From Elysia crispata (lineage: Eukaryota; Mollusca; Gastropoda; Plakobranchidae): DNA of 64,000 nt. The stretch spans positions 36,827 through 100,826 of the forward strand of contig JAWDGP010003904.1 of NCBI GenBank assembly GCA_033675545.1, given 5' to 3'. The first letter of the stretch is position 1, and every line of letters starts with the position of its first letter. The notes beneath the pieces are model-generated. The model saw nothing but the letters and a program-made list of their open reading frames with translations, was not told the DNA's origin and ran no database searches. The position numbers were made by a program, and so were the translations under genes. Positions 1 to 9,100 of the stretch are shown piece by piece.

Positions 1-628
1 TCCCTTGCGATTTTCCTATTTCCGGTGATAACAAGGGCGGAAAAAGTAAGTGGATTTTTTTTTCCGGAACGGGAGAGGGAAAATGTGAAATAATTTATAA
101 AAAAAAGAAAATTTATTTTTGTCCTTTAGGGAGCTTTTTTGACCATTTTTGGTCGTTAGTTTGCGGAAAAGATGGTTAAGAAGTGTTTCGGGGTTAAGGA
201 GAAGGAGTAGAGAGCAAAAAAAAAGGAATTTTAAGAAAAAGGTGTTAAGCGCGTTTTTTAGGCATTATGGGTAGGAAAAACGGAGTGTGTTTGGTAAGGT
301 GTATGTGTTGGCATAATCACGGCGGAAAACAGGTAATTTTTAAAAAATGAAACTTGAGCGCGCTTAGCGGCATTTTAGGGCACTTTAACTAGGAATTTCG
401 AAAAAAAGGAAGGTGGTAATTTTTTTTCGATTACGAGGAGCGGTACGATGCAAAAAAGTAAAAAAAAAACAAGAAAAAAAAATTTTTTATGGGACGTTTT
501 AAATTGCGGTTTTCCTATTTCCGTTGATAAAAATGGCAGAAAAAGGAAGTGGTTTTGTTTTTTTTCGTAATTGGAGAGGGAAAATGTGAAATAAATGAAA
601 AAAAAAACGAAAATTTTTTTTTCTCCTT
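1..628 (+). repeat. 498-bp satellite array, left segment
   Basis: This is tandem satellite DNA with one monomer anchor at 261 (type A, with the GGTAAGG and GGAAAACAGG markers). The array is already running at base 1, so it continues to the left of the window. The segment stops at the TAGG beside the first inserted element. Subtracting that element, the spacing from anchor 261 to the next anchor at 2501 is about 502 bp, so the insertion split one ordinary monomer. No gene is visible here. Confidence 0.95.
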
Positions 629-632
629 TAGG
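629..632. repeat. Target site duplication TAGG, left, element copy 1
   Basis: TAGG occurs directly before the element and again directly after it (2367-2370). Uninterrupted monomers read TTTAGGGAGC here, for example near 8195, which is what remains if the element and one TAGG are removed. Confidence 0.8.
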
Positions 633-645
633 CACGGCTGTTAAA
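633..645 (+). repeat. Left terminal inverted repeat, element copy 1
   Basis: CACGGCTGTTAAA is the exact reverse complement of 2354-2366. Confidence 0.85.
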
Positions 646-693
646 ACAGACCAAAAAGCGGCAACTTAATTTGCTTCCAGGCCCTGCTTCAGA

Positions 694-730
694 CGCCCGC
701 AGTCAGTGGGCGGATCGGTGATCAATCACC
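694..730. repeat. Subterminal hairpins in element copy 1
   Basis: Two small inverted repeats lie side by side: CGCCC (694-698) pairs with GGGCG (708-712), and GGTGAT (717-722) pairs with ATCACC (725-730) around a 2-base loop. Subterminal palindromes like these are often transposase-binding or structural sites in DNA transposons; no such role is shown here. The same pairs occur in copy 2. Confidence 0.5.
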
Positions 731-1410
731 TGTCAGGCAGGCTACAACCGCGTGTGCCCATGCATGACGGTGCACCGCTGTTAAATCTAATTTTCGGATT
801 TTTTACTTGTTTTTGCATCGTAATAAATCTGGCCTCATTAACATTAAGTATTTCAAACAAATAATCATTTTAAAGCTGAAATTGTCCTGAATACAACGCT
901 ATATTTTTTATCTCTCAATTATGAAGTGTTTAGATGGTGCAGGTGAATCTTCATACTTCTAGTAAAAGAACAGAAAAAAGTCTTGATTTTCATAACACCT
1001 CAGTTTAATAGGAATATTTCAAAAGTGAAACAATTTTATCGCTTAAAAATTATTTCCCGATATTTAAAAGATTTATATAAAGAACTTGTGAAAGTTTCAA
1101 GTGCGAAGAGTTTTTCAGTGTTTTTATATGATTTTTTAAATAATTCCACACGCTCGAGTCTGCACGAACTACCCGTAAATGACACTCTGCACTATAGATC
1201 TACCTTAGAAGCCTCAAACCAACACTGTTAAATATGAAGCAGCACTTACAATCTGAACGCAACCAAAAGCTCCATGAAGTTTGCTGATCTTGTTGTGATA
1301 GATCGTTAAGTAGCAGATAGAGGAAACAATCAAAAGTTTCTCTGTGCGGACTTTATCAACGGCCCGTTACTAACTTTTGGTGTTCACAATCATTTCCAAT
1401 AACAAAAATA

Positions 1411-1432
1411 AAAAAAAAAAAAAAAAAAAAAA
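1411..1432 (+). repeat. Poly-A tract inside element copy 1
   Basis: This is an uninterrupted run of 22 A. The matching place in copy 2 (5191-5227) is longer and broken by C residues, so it is one of the few places where the two copies clearly differ. Confidence 0.9.
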
Positions 1433-1532
1433 GATTTTTACAATATGCTTTTAATATTCTGACGTGAATAAACTCAAAGCACTTAGGCGTCAGAGGTTTG
1501 AAGAAAGTTATTATAAAAGCTTGAAAATATTA

Positions 1533-1573
1533 CAGACAGACAGACAGACAGACAGAGAGGGAGAGAGAGAGAG

Positions 1574-1639
<66 letters not shown>
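1533..1639 (+). repeat. (CAGA)n(GA)n microsatellite in element copy 1
   Basis: A short CAGA run passes into a long GA run with a few interruptions (AAAGATA). Read in frame, it gives the Arg/Glu-rich frame at 1464-1703, which is an artefact of the repeat and not a protein gene. It differs from copy 2 by indels and one interrupted stretch, as expected for replication slippage. Confidence 0.95.
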
Positions 1640-1641
<2 letters not shown>

Positions 1642-2296
1642 CTAGGCACACGCCCTGCCGATTGAAGAACGTAAGGCAAAGTAAACGTAAGACTTACCTG
1701 TAAAGGAAGACAATGCGCAATCCTTCATAAGTTTCATTTTCGTCTTAATGCATGTTTTTAATTTTGTTAAAAGCTAACACCAGGCCTCCCTCATATATAT
1801 TGACGCTCTACAGCTTGATCTACGATGTTCTATCGTTGTTTAGATTTATTATTTTATATCAAAACGCCGTACCAGCGCTGTAAGAAGTGGACTCTCATAA
1901 CTCAAACCCGCATAACTTGGAAACGGAGAACTCTTCGCTAATGCCCTTTGGTGGGTGTTAAGTTCAACATATGTATGAAATGCTGTAAAAATTTCATCCC
2001 CAAAAATTGTTTCACTTTTTCATAAATGTCCCGTAAAAAACGTCACCACCTTATGATTATTCCAGATTCATGTACTTATTAAAACGCTCAATAACTCCAT
2101 CAATTAAATGAAAAGAAGGGGAAAAAATATATCCTCGTATCGCTGAAATATAGATGTAACAAATTGTATGATTTTTATAGTTCTTCGTTTCATGCACAGG
2201 CTTAAATTCTCCATTGTTTTAGTGTGAAAATTAGATCTAAAATCTAAAGTTGCGAGGAAAAGGGAATCCCCGTTCTGCAGGGGTGGTTGACCCATG

Positions 2297-2308
2297 ACCC
2301 GATCGGGT
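2297..2308. repeat. 12-bp perfect palindrome near right end of copy 1
   Basis: ACCCGATCGGGT is self-complementary and lies about 58 bp inside the right terminus. It is conserved at 6095-6106 in copy 2. It may be a subterminal binding site; function unknown. Confidence 0.6.
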
Positions 2309-2353
2309 TACAATCTGCTTCACGGATGCGGCAGGCAAACTAAAATGCCGCTC

Positions 2354-2366
2354 TTTAACAGCCGTG
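2354..2366 (-). repeat. Right terminal inverted repeat, element copy 1
   Basis: TTTAACAGCCGTG is the exact reverse complement of the left terminus at 633-645. The inner extension GCCGCTC is also mirrored near the left end. Confidence 0.85.
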
Positions 2367-2370
2367 TAGG
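2367..2370. repeat. Target site duplication TAGG, right, element copy 1
   Basis: This is the second TAGG; the satellite resumes with GAGCTTTTTCAC in the same phase in which it was interrupted. Confidence 0.8.
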
Positions 2371-4415
2371 GAGCTTTTTCACTAATTTTGGTAGTTAGTT
2401 TGCCGGAAAAAATGATTAGGAAGTGTTTCGGGGGTAAGGAGAAGGAGTAGAGAGCAAAAAAAAAGTAATTTTAAGAAAAATGTGTTAAGCGCGTTTTTTA
2501 GGCATTATGGGTAGGAAAAACGGAGTGTGTTTGGGTAGGTGTATGTGTTGGCGTAATCACGGCGGAAAAAAGGTAATTTGTAAAAAATTAAACTTGAGCG
2601 CGCTTAGCGGCATTTTAAGGCACATTAAGTCGGAATTTGGAAAAAAAAGGTAAGTGGTAATTTTTCCGATTACAAGGAGCGGTAGGGTGCAGAAAAGTAA
2701 AAAAAAAACAAAAAACAAAACAAAAAATTTTTATGAGACGTTTTCCCTTGCGTTTTTCCTATTTCCGGTGTAAAAAAGGGCGGAAAAAGTAAGTGATTTC
2801 CGGTGATAAAAAGGGCGGAAAAACGTAGTGGTTTTGTTTTTTTCCGTAAGGGGAGAGGGAAAATGTGAAATAAATTATTAAAAAAAGAAAATATTTTTTC
2901 TCCTTTAGGGAGCTTTTTCACCATTTTTGGTCGTTAGTTTGCCGGAAAAGATGGTTAAGAAGTGTTTCGGGGGTAACGAGAAGGAGTAGAGAGCAAAAAA
3001 AAAGTAATTTTAAGAAAAAGGTGTTAAGCGCCTTTTTTAGGTATTATTGGTCCGAAAAACGGAGTGTGTGTGGGTAGGTGTATGTGTTCGCGTAATCACG
3101 GGGGAAAAAAGGTAATTTGAAAATAATGAAACTTGCGACCCCTTAGCGTCAGTTTTGGGCACTTTAAGTCGGAATTTGGAAAAAAAAGGTAGGTGGTAAT
3201 TTTTCCGATTACGAGGAGCGGTAGGGTGGAAAAAAGTCAAAAAAAAAAGAAGACAAAAGAAAATTTTTATGGGACGTTTTAAATTGCAGTTTTCCTATTT
3301 CAGTTGATAAAAAGGACGGAAAAAGTAAGTGGTTTTGTATTTTTCCGTAATTGGAGAGGGAAAATGTGAAATAAGTTTAAAAAAAAAAGAATTTTTTTTC
3401 TCTCTCCTTTAGGGAGCTTTTTCACCATTTTTGGTCGTTAGTTTGCCGGAAAAGATGATTAGGAAGTGTTTCGGGGGTAAGGAGAAAGAGTAGAGAGCAA
3501 AAGAAAAAGTAATTTTCAGAAAAAGGTGTTAAGCGCCTTTTTTTAGGCATTATGCGTAGGAAAAACGGAGTGTGTTTGGGAAGGTGTATGTGTTCGCGTA
3601 ATCACGGCGGAAAAAAAGTAATTTAGAAAAAAAGAAACTTGCTCACCCTTAGCATCAGTTTTTGGCACTTTAAGTCGGAATTTCCAAAAAAAAGGTACGT
3701 GATAATTTTTCCGATTACGAGGAGCGGTAGGATGCAAAAAAGTAAAAAAAAAAAAAGAAGAAAAAAAAATTTTTTATGGGACGTTTTCCCTTGCGATTTT
3801 CCTATTTCCGGTGATAAAAAGGGCGGAAAAAGTAAGTGGTTTTGTTTTTTTCCGGAACGGGAGAGGGAAAATGGGAAATAATTTATAAAAAAAAGAAAAT
3901 TTATTTTTGTCCTTTGGGGAGCTTTTTTGACCATTTTTGGTAGTTAGTTTCCCGGAAAAGATGGTTAAGAAGTGTTTCATGGTAAAGGAGAAGGAGTAGA
4001 GAGCAAAAAAAAGGAATTTGAAGAAAAAGGTGTTAAGCGCGTTTTTTAGGCATTATGGGTAGGAAAAACGGAGTGTGTTTGGTAAGGTGTATGTGTTGGC
4101 GTAATCACGGCGGAAAACAGGTAATTTGTAAAAAATGAAACTTGAGCGCGCTTAGCGGCATTTTAGGGCACTTTAAGTCGGAATTTCGAAAAAAAGGTAA
4201 GTGGTAATTTTTCCGATTACGAGGAGAGGTAGGGTGCAAAAAAGTCCAAAAAAAAAGAAGAAAAAAAAAATTTTTATGGGACGTTTTAAATTGCGGTTTT
4301 CCTATTTCTGTTGATAAAAAGGGCGGAAAAAGTAAGTGGTTTTGTTTTTTTCCGTAGTTGGAGAGGGAAAATGTGAAATAAATGAAAAAAAAAACGAAAA
4401 TTTTTTTTTCTCCTT
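2371..4415 (+). repeat. Satellite array between the two element copies
   Basis: There are four monomers, with anchors at 2501 (A), 3040 (B-like), 3546 (A-to-B hybrid) and 4049 (A). The interval 2501-3040 is 539 bp because of a 35-bp internal tandem duplication. The 4049 monomer carries the GGTAAGG, GGAAAACAGG and TTTTAAATTGCGG markers and is interrupted by the second element. No gene is seen. Confidence 0.95.
2761..2830 (+). repeat. 35-bp tandem duplication inside a monomer
   Basis: The 35-base stretch beginning ATTTCCGGTG at 2761-2795 is repeated at 2796-2830 with a few substitutions. Ordinary monomers have one copy. The same private event is present at 6558-6627, which ties the two flanks together as one duplicated block. 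Confidence 0.85.
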
Positions 4416-4419
4416 TAGG
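4416..4419. repeat. Target site duplication TAGG, left, element copy 2
   Basis: This is the same TAGG, at the same monomer position, as at 629-632. It matches 6165-6168 on the right side. Confidence 0.8.
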
Positions 4420-5190
4420 CACGGCTGTTAAAACAGACCAAAAAGCGGCAACTTAGTTTGCTTCCAGGCCCTGCTTCAGACGCCCGCAGTCAGTGGGCGG
4501 ATCGGTGATCAATCACCTGTCAGGCAGGCTACAACCGCGTGTGCCCGTGCATGACGGTGCACCGCTGTTAAATCTAATTTTCGGATTTTTTACTTGTTTT
4601 TGCATCGTAATAAATCTGGCCTCATTAACATTAAGTATATCAAACAAATAATCATTTTAAAGCTGAAATTGTCCTGAATACAACGCTATATTTTTTATCT
4701 CTCAATTATGAAGTGTTTAGATGGTGCAGGTGAATCTTCATACTTCTAGTAAAAGAACAGAAAAAAGTCTTGATTTTCATAACACCTCAGTTTAATAGGA
4801 ATATTTCAAAAGTGAAACAATTTTATCGCTTAAAAATTATTTCCCGATATTTAAAAGATTTATATAAAGAACTTGTGAAAGTTTCAAGTGCGAAGAGTTT
4901 TTCAGTGTTTTTATATGATTTTTTAAATAATTCCACACGCTCGAGTCTGCACGAACTACCCGTAAATGACACTCTGCACTATAGATCTACCTTAGAAGCC
5001 TCAAACCAACACTGTTAAATATGAAGCAGCACTTACAATCTGAACGCAACCAAAAGCTCCATGAAGTTTGCTGATCTTGTTGTGATAGATCGTTAAGTAG
5101 CAGATAGAGGAAACAATCAAAAGTTTCTCTGTGCGGACTTTATCAACGGCCCGTTACTAACTTTTGGTGTTCACAATCATTTCCAATAAC

Positions 5191-5227
5191 AAAAAAAAAA
5201 ACAAAAAACAAACAAAAAAAAAAAAAA
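5191..5227 (+). repeat. A-rich tract inside element copy 2
   Basis: This A run is interrupted by three C bases; it corresponds to the pure poly-A at 1411-1432. Confidence 0.85.
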
Positions 5228-5327
5228 GATTTTTACAATATGCGTTTAATATTCTGACGTGAATAAACTCAAAGCACTTAGGCGTCAGAGGTTTGAAGAA
5301 AGTTATTATAAAAGCTTGAAAATATTA

Positions 5328-5368
5328 CAGACAGACAGACAGACAGACAGAGAGGGAGAGAGAGAGAG

Positions 5369-5414
<46 letters not shown>

Positions 5415-5436
5415 TATGAGAGAGAGAGAGAGAGAG
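5328..5436 (+). repeat. (CAGA)n(GA)n microsatellite in element copy 2
   Basis: This is the counterpart of 1533-1639, with the GA run broken by a TGAATAT interruption. The open frame across it is an artefact. Confidence 0.95.
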
Positions 5437-6168
5437 CTCTAGGCACACGCCCTGCCGATTGAAGAACGTAAGGCAAAGTAAACGTAAGACTTACCTGTAA
5501 AGGAAGACAATGCGCAATCCTTCATAAGTTTCATTTTCGTCTTAATGCATGTTTTTAATTTTGTTAAAAGCTAACACCAGGCCTCCCTCATATATATTGA
5601 CGCTCTACAGCTTGATCTACGATGTTCTATCGTTGTTTAGATTTATTATTTTATATCAAAACGCCGTACCAGCGCTGTAAGAAGTGGACTCTCATAACTC
5701 AAACCCGCATAACTTGGAAACGGAGAACTCTTCGCTAATGCCCTTTGGTGGGTGTTAAGTTCAACATATGTATGAAATGCTGTAAAAATTTCATCCCCAA
5801 AAATTGTTTCACTTTTTCATAAATGTCCCGTAAAAAACGTCACCACCTTATGATTATTCCAGATTCATGTACTTATTAAAACGCTCAATAACTCCATCAA
5901 TTAAATGAAAAGAAGGGGAAAAAATATATCCTCGTATCGCTGAAATATAGATGTAACAAATTATATGATTTTTATAGTTCTTCGTTTCATGCATAAGCTT
6001 AAATTCTCCATTGTTTTAGTGTGAAAATTAGATCTAAAATCTAAAGTTGCGAGGAAAGGGGAATCCCCGTTCTGCAGGGGTGGTTGACCCCATGACCCGA
6101 TCGGGTTACAATCTGCTTCACGGATGCGGCGGGCAAACTAAAATGCCGCTCTTTAACAGCCGTGTAGG

Positions 6169-9100
6169 GAGCTTTTTCACTAATTTTGGTAGTTAGTTTG
6201 CCGGAAAAAATGATTAGGAAGTGTTTCGGGGGTAAGGAGAAGGAGTAGAGAGCAAAAAAAAAGTAATTTTAAGAAAAAGGTCTTAAGCGCGTTTTTTAGG
6301 CATTATGGGTAGGAAAAACGGAGTGTCTTTGGGTAGGTGTATGGGTTGGCGTAATCACGGCGGAAAAAAGGTAATTTGTAAAAAATTAAACTTGAGCGCG
6401 CTTAGCGGCATTTTAAGGCACATTAAGTCGGAATTTGGAAAAAAAAGGTAAGTGGTAATTTTTCCGATTACAAGGAGCGGTAGGGTGCAGAAAAGTAAAA
6501 AAAAACAAAAAACAAAACAAAAAATTTTTATGAGACGTTTTCCCTTGCGTTTTTCCTATTTCCGGTGTAAAAAAGGGCGGAAAAAGTAAGTGATTTCCGG
6601 TGATAAAAAGGGCGGAAAAACGTAGTGGTTTTGTTTTTTTCCGTAAGGGGAGAGGGAAAATGTGAAATAAATTATTAAAAAAAAGAAAATATTTTTTCTC
6701 CTTTAGGGAGCTTTTTCACCATTTTTGGTCGTTAGTTTGCCGGAAAAGATGGTTAAGAAGTGTTTCGGGGGTAACGAGAAGGAGTAGAGAGCAAAAAAAA
6801 AGTAATTTTAAGAAAAAGGTGTTAAGCGCCTTTTTTAGGTATTATTGGTCCGAAAAACGGAGTGTGTGTGGGTAGGTGTATGTGTTCGCGTAATCACGGG
6901 GGAAAAAAGGTAATTTGAAAATAATGAAACTTGCGACCCCATAGCGTCAGTTTTGGGAACTTTAAGTCGGAATTTGGAAAAAAAAGGTAGGTGGTAATTT
7001 TTCCGATTACGAGGAGCGGTAGAGTGGAAAAAAGTCAAAAAAAAAGAAGACAAAAAAAAATTTTTATGGAACGTTTTAAATTGCAGTTTTCCTATTTCCG
7101 TTGATAAAAAGGACGGAAAAAATAAGTGGTTTTGTTTTTTTCCGTAATTGGAGAGGGAAAATGTGAAATAAATTACAAAAAAAAAGAATTTTTTTTCTCT
7201 CTCCTTTAGGAAGCTTTTTCACTATTTTTGGTCGTTAGTTTCCCGGCAAAGATGATTAGGAAGTGTTTCGGGGGTAAGGAGAAGGAGTAGAGAGCAAAAA
7301 AAAGGAATTTTAAGAAACAGGTGTTAAGCGCGTTTTTTAGGCATTATGGGTAGGAAAAACGGAGTGTGTTTGGGAAGGATATGTGTTGACATAATCACGG
7401 GGGAAAAAAGGTAATTTGAAAAAAATGAAACTTGCGCACCCTTAGCGGCAGTTTTGGGCACTTTAAGTCGGAATTTGGAAAAAAAAGGTAAGTGGTAATT
7501 TTTCCGATTACGAGGAGCGGTAGGATGCAAAAAAGTAAAAAAAAAAAGAAGAAAAAAAAATTTTTTATGGGACGTTTTCCCTTGCGGTTTTCCTATTTCC
7601 GGTGATAAAAAGGGCGGAAAAAGTAAGTGGTTTTGTTTTTTTCCGGAACGGGAGAGGGAAAATGTGAAATAATTTATAAAAAAAAGAAAATTTATTTTTG
7701 TCCTTTAGGGAGCTTTTTTGACCATTTTTGGTCGTTAGTTTGCCGGAAAAGATGATTAGGAAGTGTTTCGGGGGTAAGGAGAAGGAGTAGAGAGCAAAAA
7801 AAAAGTAATTTTAAGAAAAAGGTGTTAAGCGCGTTTTTTAGGCATTATGGGTAGGAAAAACGGAGTGTGTTTGGGAAGGTGTATGTGTTCGCGTAATCAC
7901 GGCGGGAAAAAGGTAATTCGTAAAAAATGAAACTTGAGCGCACTTAGCGGCATTTTTTGGCACTTTAAGTTGGAATTTCGAAAAAAAAAGGTAAGTGGTA
8001 ATTTTTCCGATTACGAGGAGCGGTAGGGTGCAAAAAAGTCAAAATAAAAAAAATTTTTATGGGACGTTTTCCCTTGCGGTTTTCCTATTTCCGTTGATAA
8101 AAAGGGCGGAAAAAGTAAGTGGTTTTGTTTTTTTCCGTAAGGGGAGAGGGAAAATGTGAAATAAATTATACAAAAATGAAATTTTTTTTCTCCTTTAGGG
8201 AGCTTTTTCACTATTTTTGGTCGTTAGTTTGCCGGAAAAGATGATTAGGAAGTGTTTCGGGGGTAAGGAGAAGGAGTAGAGAGCAAAAAAAAGGAATTTT
8301 AAGAAAAAGGTGTTAAGCGCGTTTTTTAGGCATTATGGGTAGGAAAAACGGAGTGTGTTTGGGAAGGTGTATGTGTTCGCGTAATCACGGCGGGAAAAAG
8401 GTAATTTGTAAAAAATGAAACTTGAGCGCGCTTAGCGGCAATTTAGGGCACTTTAAGTCGGAATTTCGAAAAAGAAGGTAAGTGGTAATTTTTCCGATTA
8501 CGAGGAGCGGTAGGGTGCAGAAGAGTAAAAAAAAAAATTTTTATAAGACGTTTTCCCTTGCGGTTTTCCTTTTTCCGGTGATAAAAAGGGCGGAAAAAGT
8601 AAGTGGTTTTGTTTTTTTCCGTAAGGGGAGAGGGAAAATGTGAAATAAATTAAAAAAAACACGAACATTTTTTTTTCTCCTTTAGGGAGCTTTTTCACTA
8701 TTTTTGGTAGTTAGTTTGCCGGAAAAGATGATTAGGAAGTGTTTCGGGGGTAAGGAGAAGGAGTAGAGAGCAAAAAAAAAGTAATTTTAAGAAAAAGGTG
8801 TTAAGCGCGTTTTTTAGGCATTATGGGTAGGAAAAACGGAGTGTGTTTGGGAAGGTGTATGTGTTCGCGTAATCACGGGGGAAAAAAGGTAATTTGAAAA
8901 AAATGAAACTTGCGCACCCTTAGCGGCAGTTTTGGGCACTTTAAGTCGGAATTTCGAAAAAAAAGGTAAGTGGTAATTTTTCCGATTACGAGGAGCGGTA
9001 GGATGGAAAAAAGTAAAAAAAAAAAAGAAAAAAAAATTTTTGATGGGACGTTTTCCCTTGCGGTTTTCCTATTTCCGGTGATAAAAAGGGCGGAAAAAGT

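Larger units (their letters stand above)
633..2366. mobile_element. Non-autonomous DNA transposon-like element, copy 1
   Basis: This 1734-bp element interrupts one satellite monomer. Its ends are a perfect 13-bp inverted repeat, CACGGCTGTTAAA. The similarity continues imperfectly inward (AGCGGCA, then TTA-A/G-TTTGC), with about ten extra bases on the left side. TAGG flanks it on both sides. It carries no recognisable transposase: its open frames are short, one (983-1231) has no ATG start, and another (1464-1703) is only translated GA microsatellite. It is therefore probably non-autonomous. CAC termini with a 4-bp target duplication fit the Chapaev branch of the CACTA/Mirage/Chapaev superfamily, but this is inference from the ends only; another superfamily is possible. 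Confidence 0.75.
1..3787 (+). repeat. Segmental duplication, copy 1 (satellite plus element)
   Basis: This block of about 3.79 kb holds satellite, one DNA element and four further monomers, and is repeated directly at about 3788-7585. Matching positions are offset by 3787 at the element's left end and 3798 at its right end. Shared rare variants lie on both sides of the element: a 35-bp tandem duplication at 2761-2830 (6558-6627 in copy 2) and an unusual anchor, GGTATTATTGG, at 3040 (6838 in copy 2). The left limit is unknown because it runs off the window, and the right limit is approximate because the flanks are themselves repeats. Confidence 0.8.
4420..6164. mobile_element. Non-autonomous DNA transposon-like element, copy 2
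   Basis: This 1745-bp copy is nearly identical to 633-2366. By eye I find about ten scattered substitutions outside the poly-A and GA tracts. The 13-bp termini are intact (4420-4432 and 6152-6164). Its left inner end reads TTAGTTTGC, matching the right inner end better than copy 1 does. Because flanks and target site are the same as in copy 1, it most likely arose by duplication of the surrounding array and not by a second transposition. There is no transposase frame. Confidence 0.75.
3788..7585 (+). repeat. Segmental duplication, copy 2 (satellite plus element)
   Basis: This is the direct repeat of 1-3787. The satellite before the element, the element itself and the monomers after it are all collinear with copy 1. 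After about 7.6-7.7 kb the correspondence with copy 1 can no longer be tracked, and the next equivalent site (near 8195) has no element. Confidence 0.8.

Noticed and set aside
1464..1703. Arg/Glu repeat protein frame (also 5259-5462)
   Set aside because: It is a translation of the GA/GACA microsatellite, and its length changes between the two element copies.
633..6164. Two independent transposon insertions
   Set aside because: Identical target base, shared private flank variants and a constant offset of about 3.79 kb fit one insertion followed by duplication.
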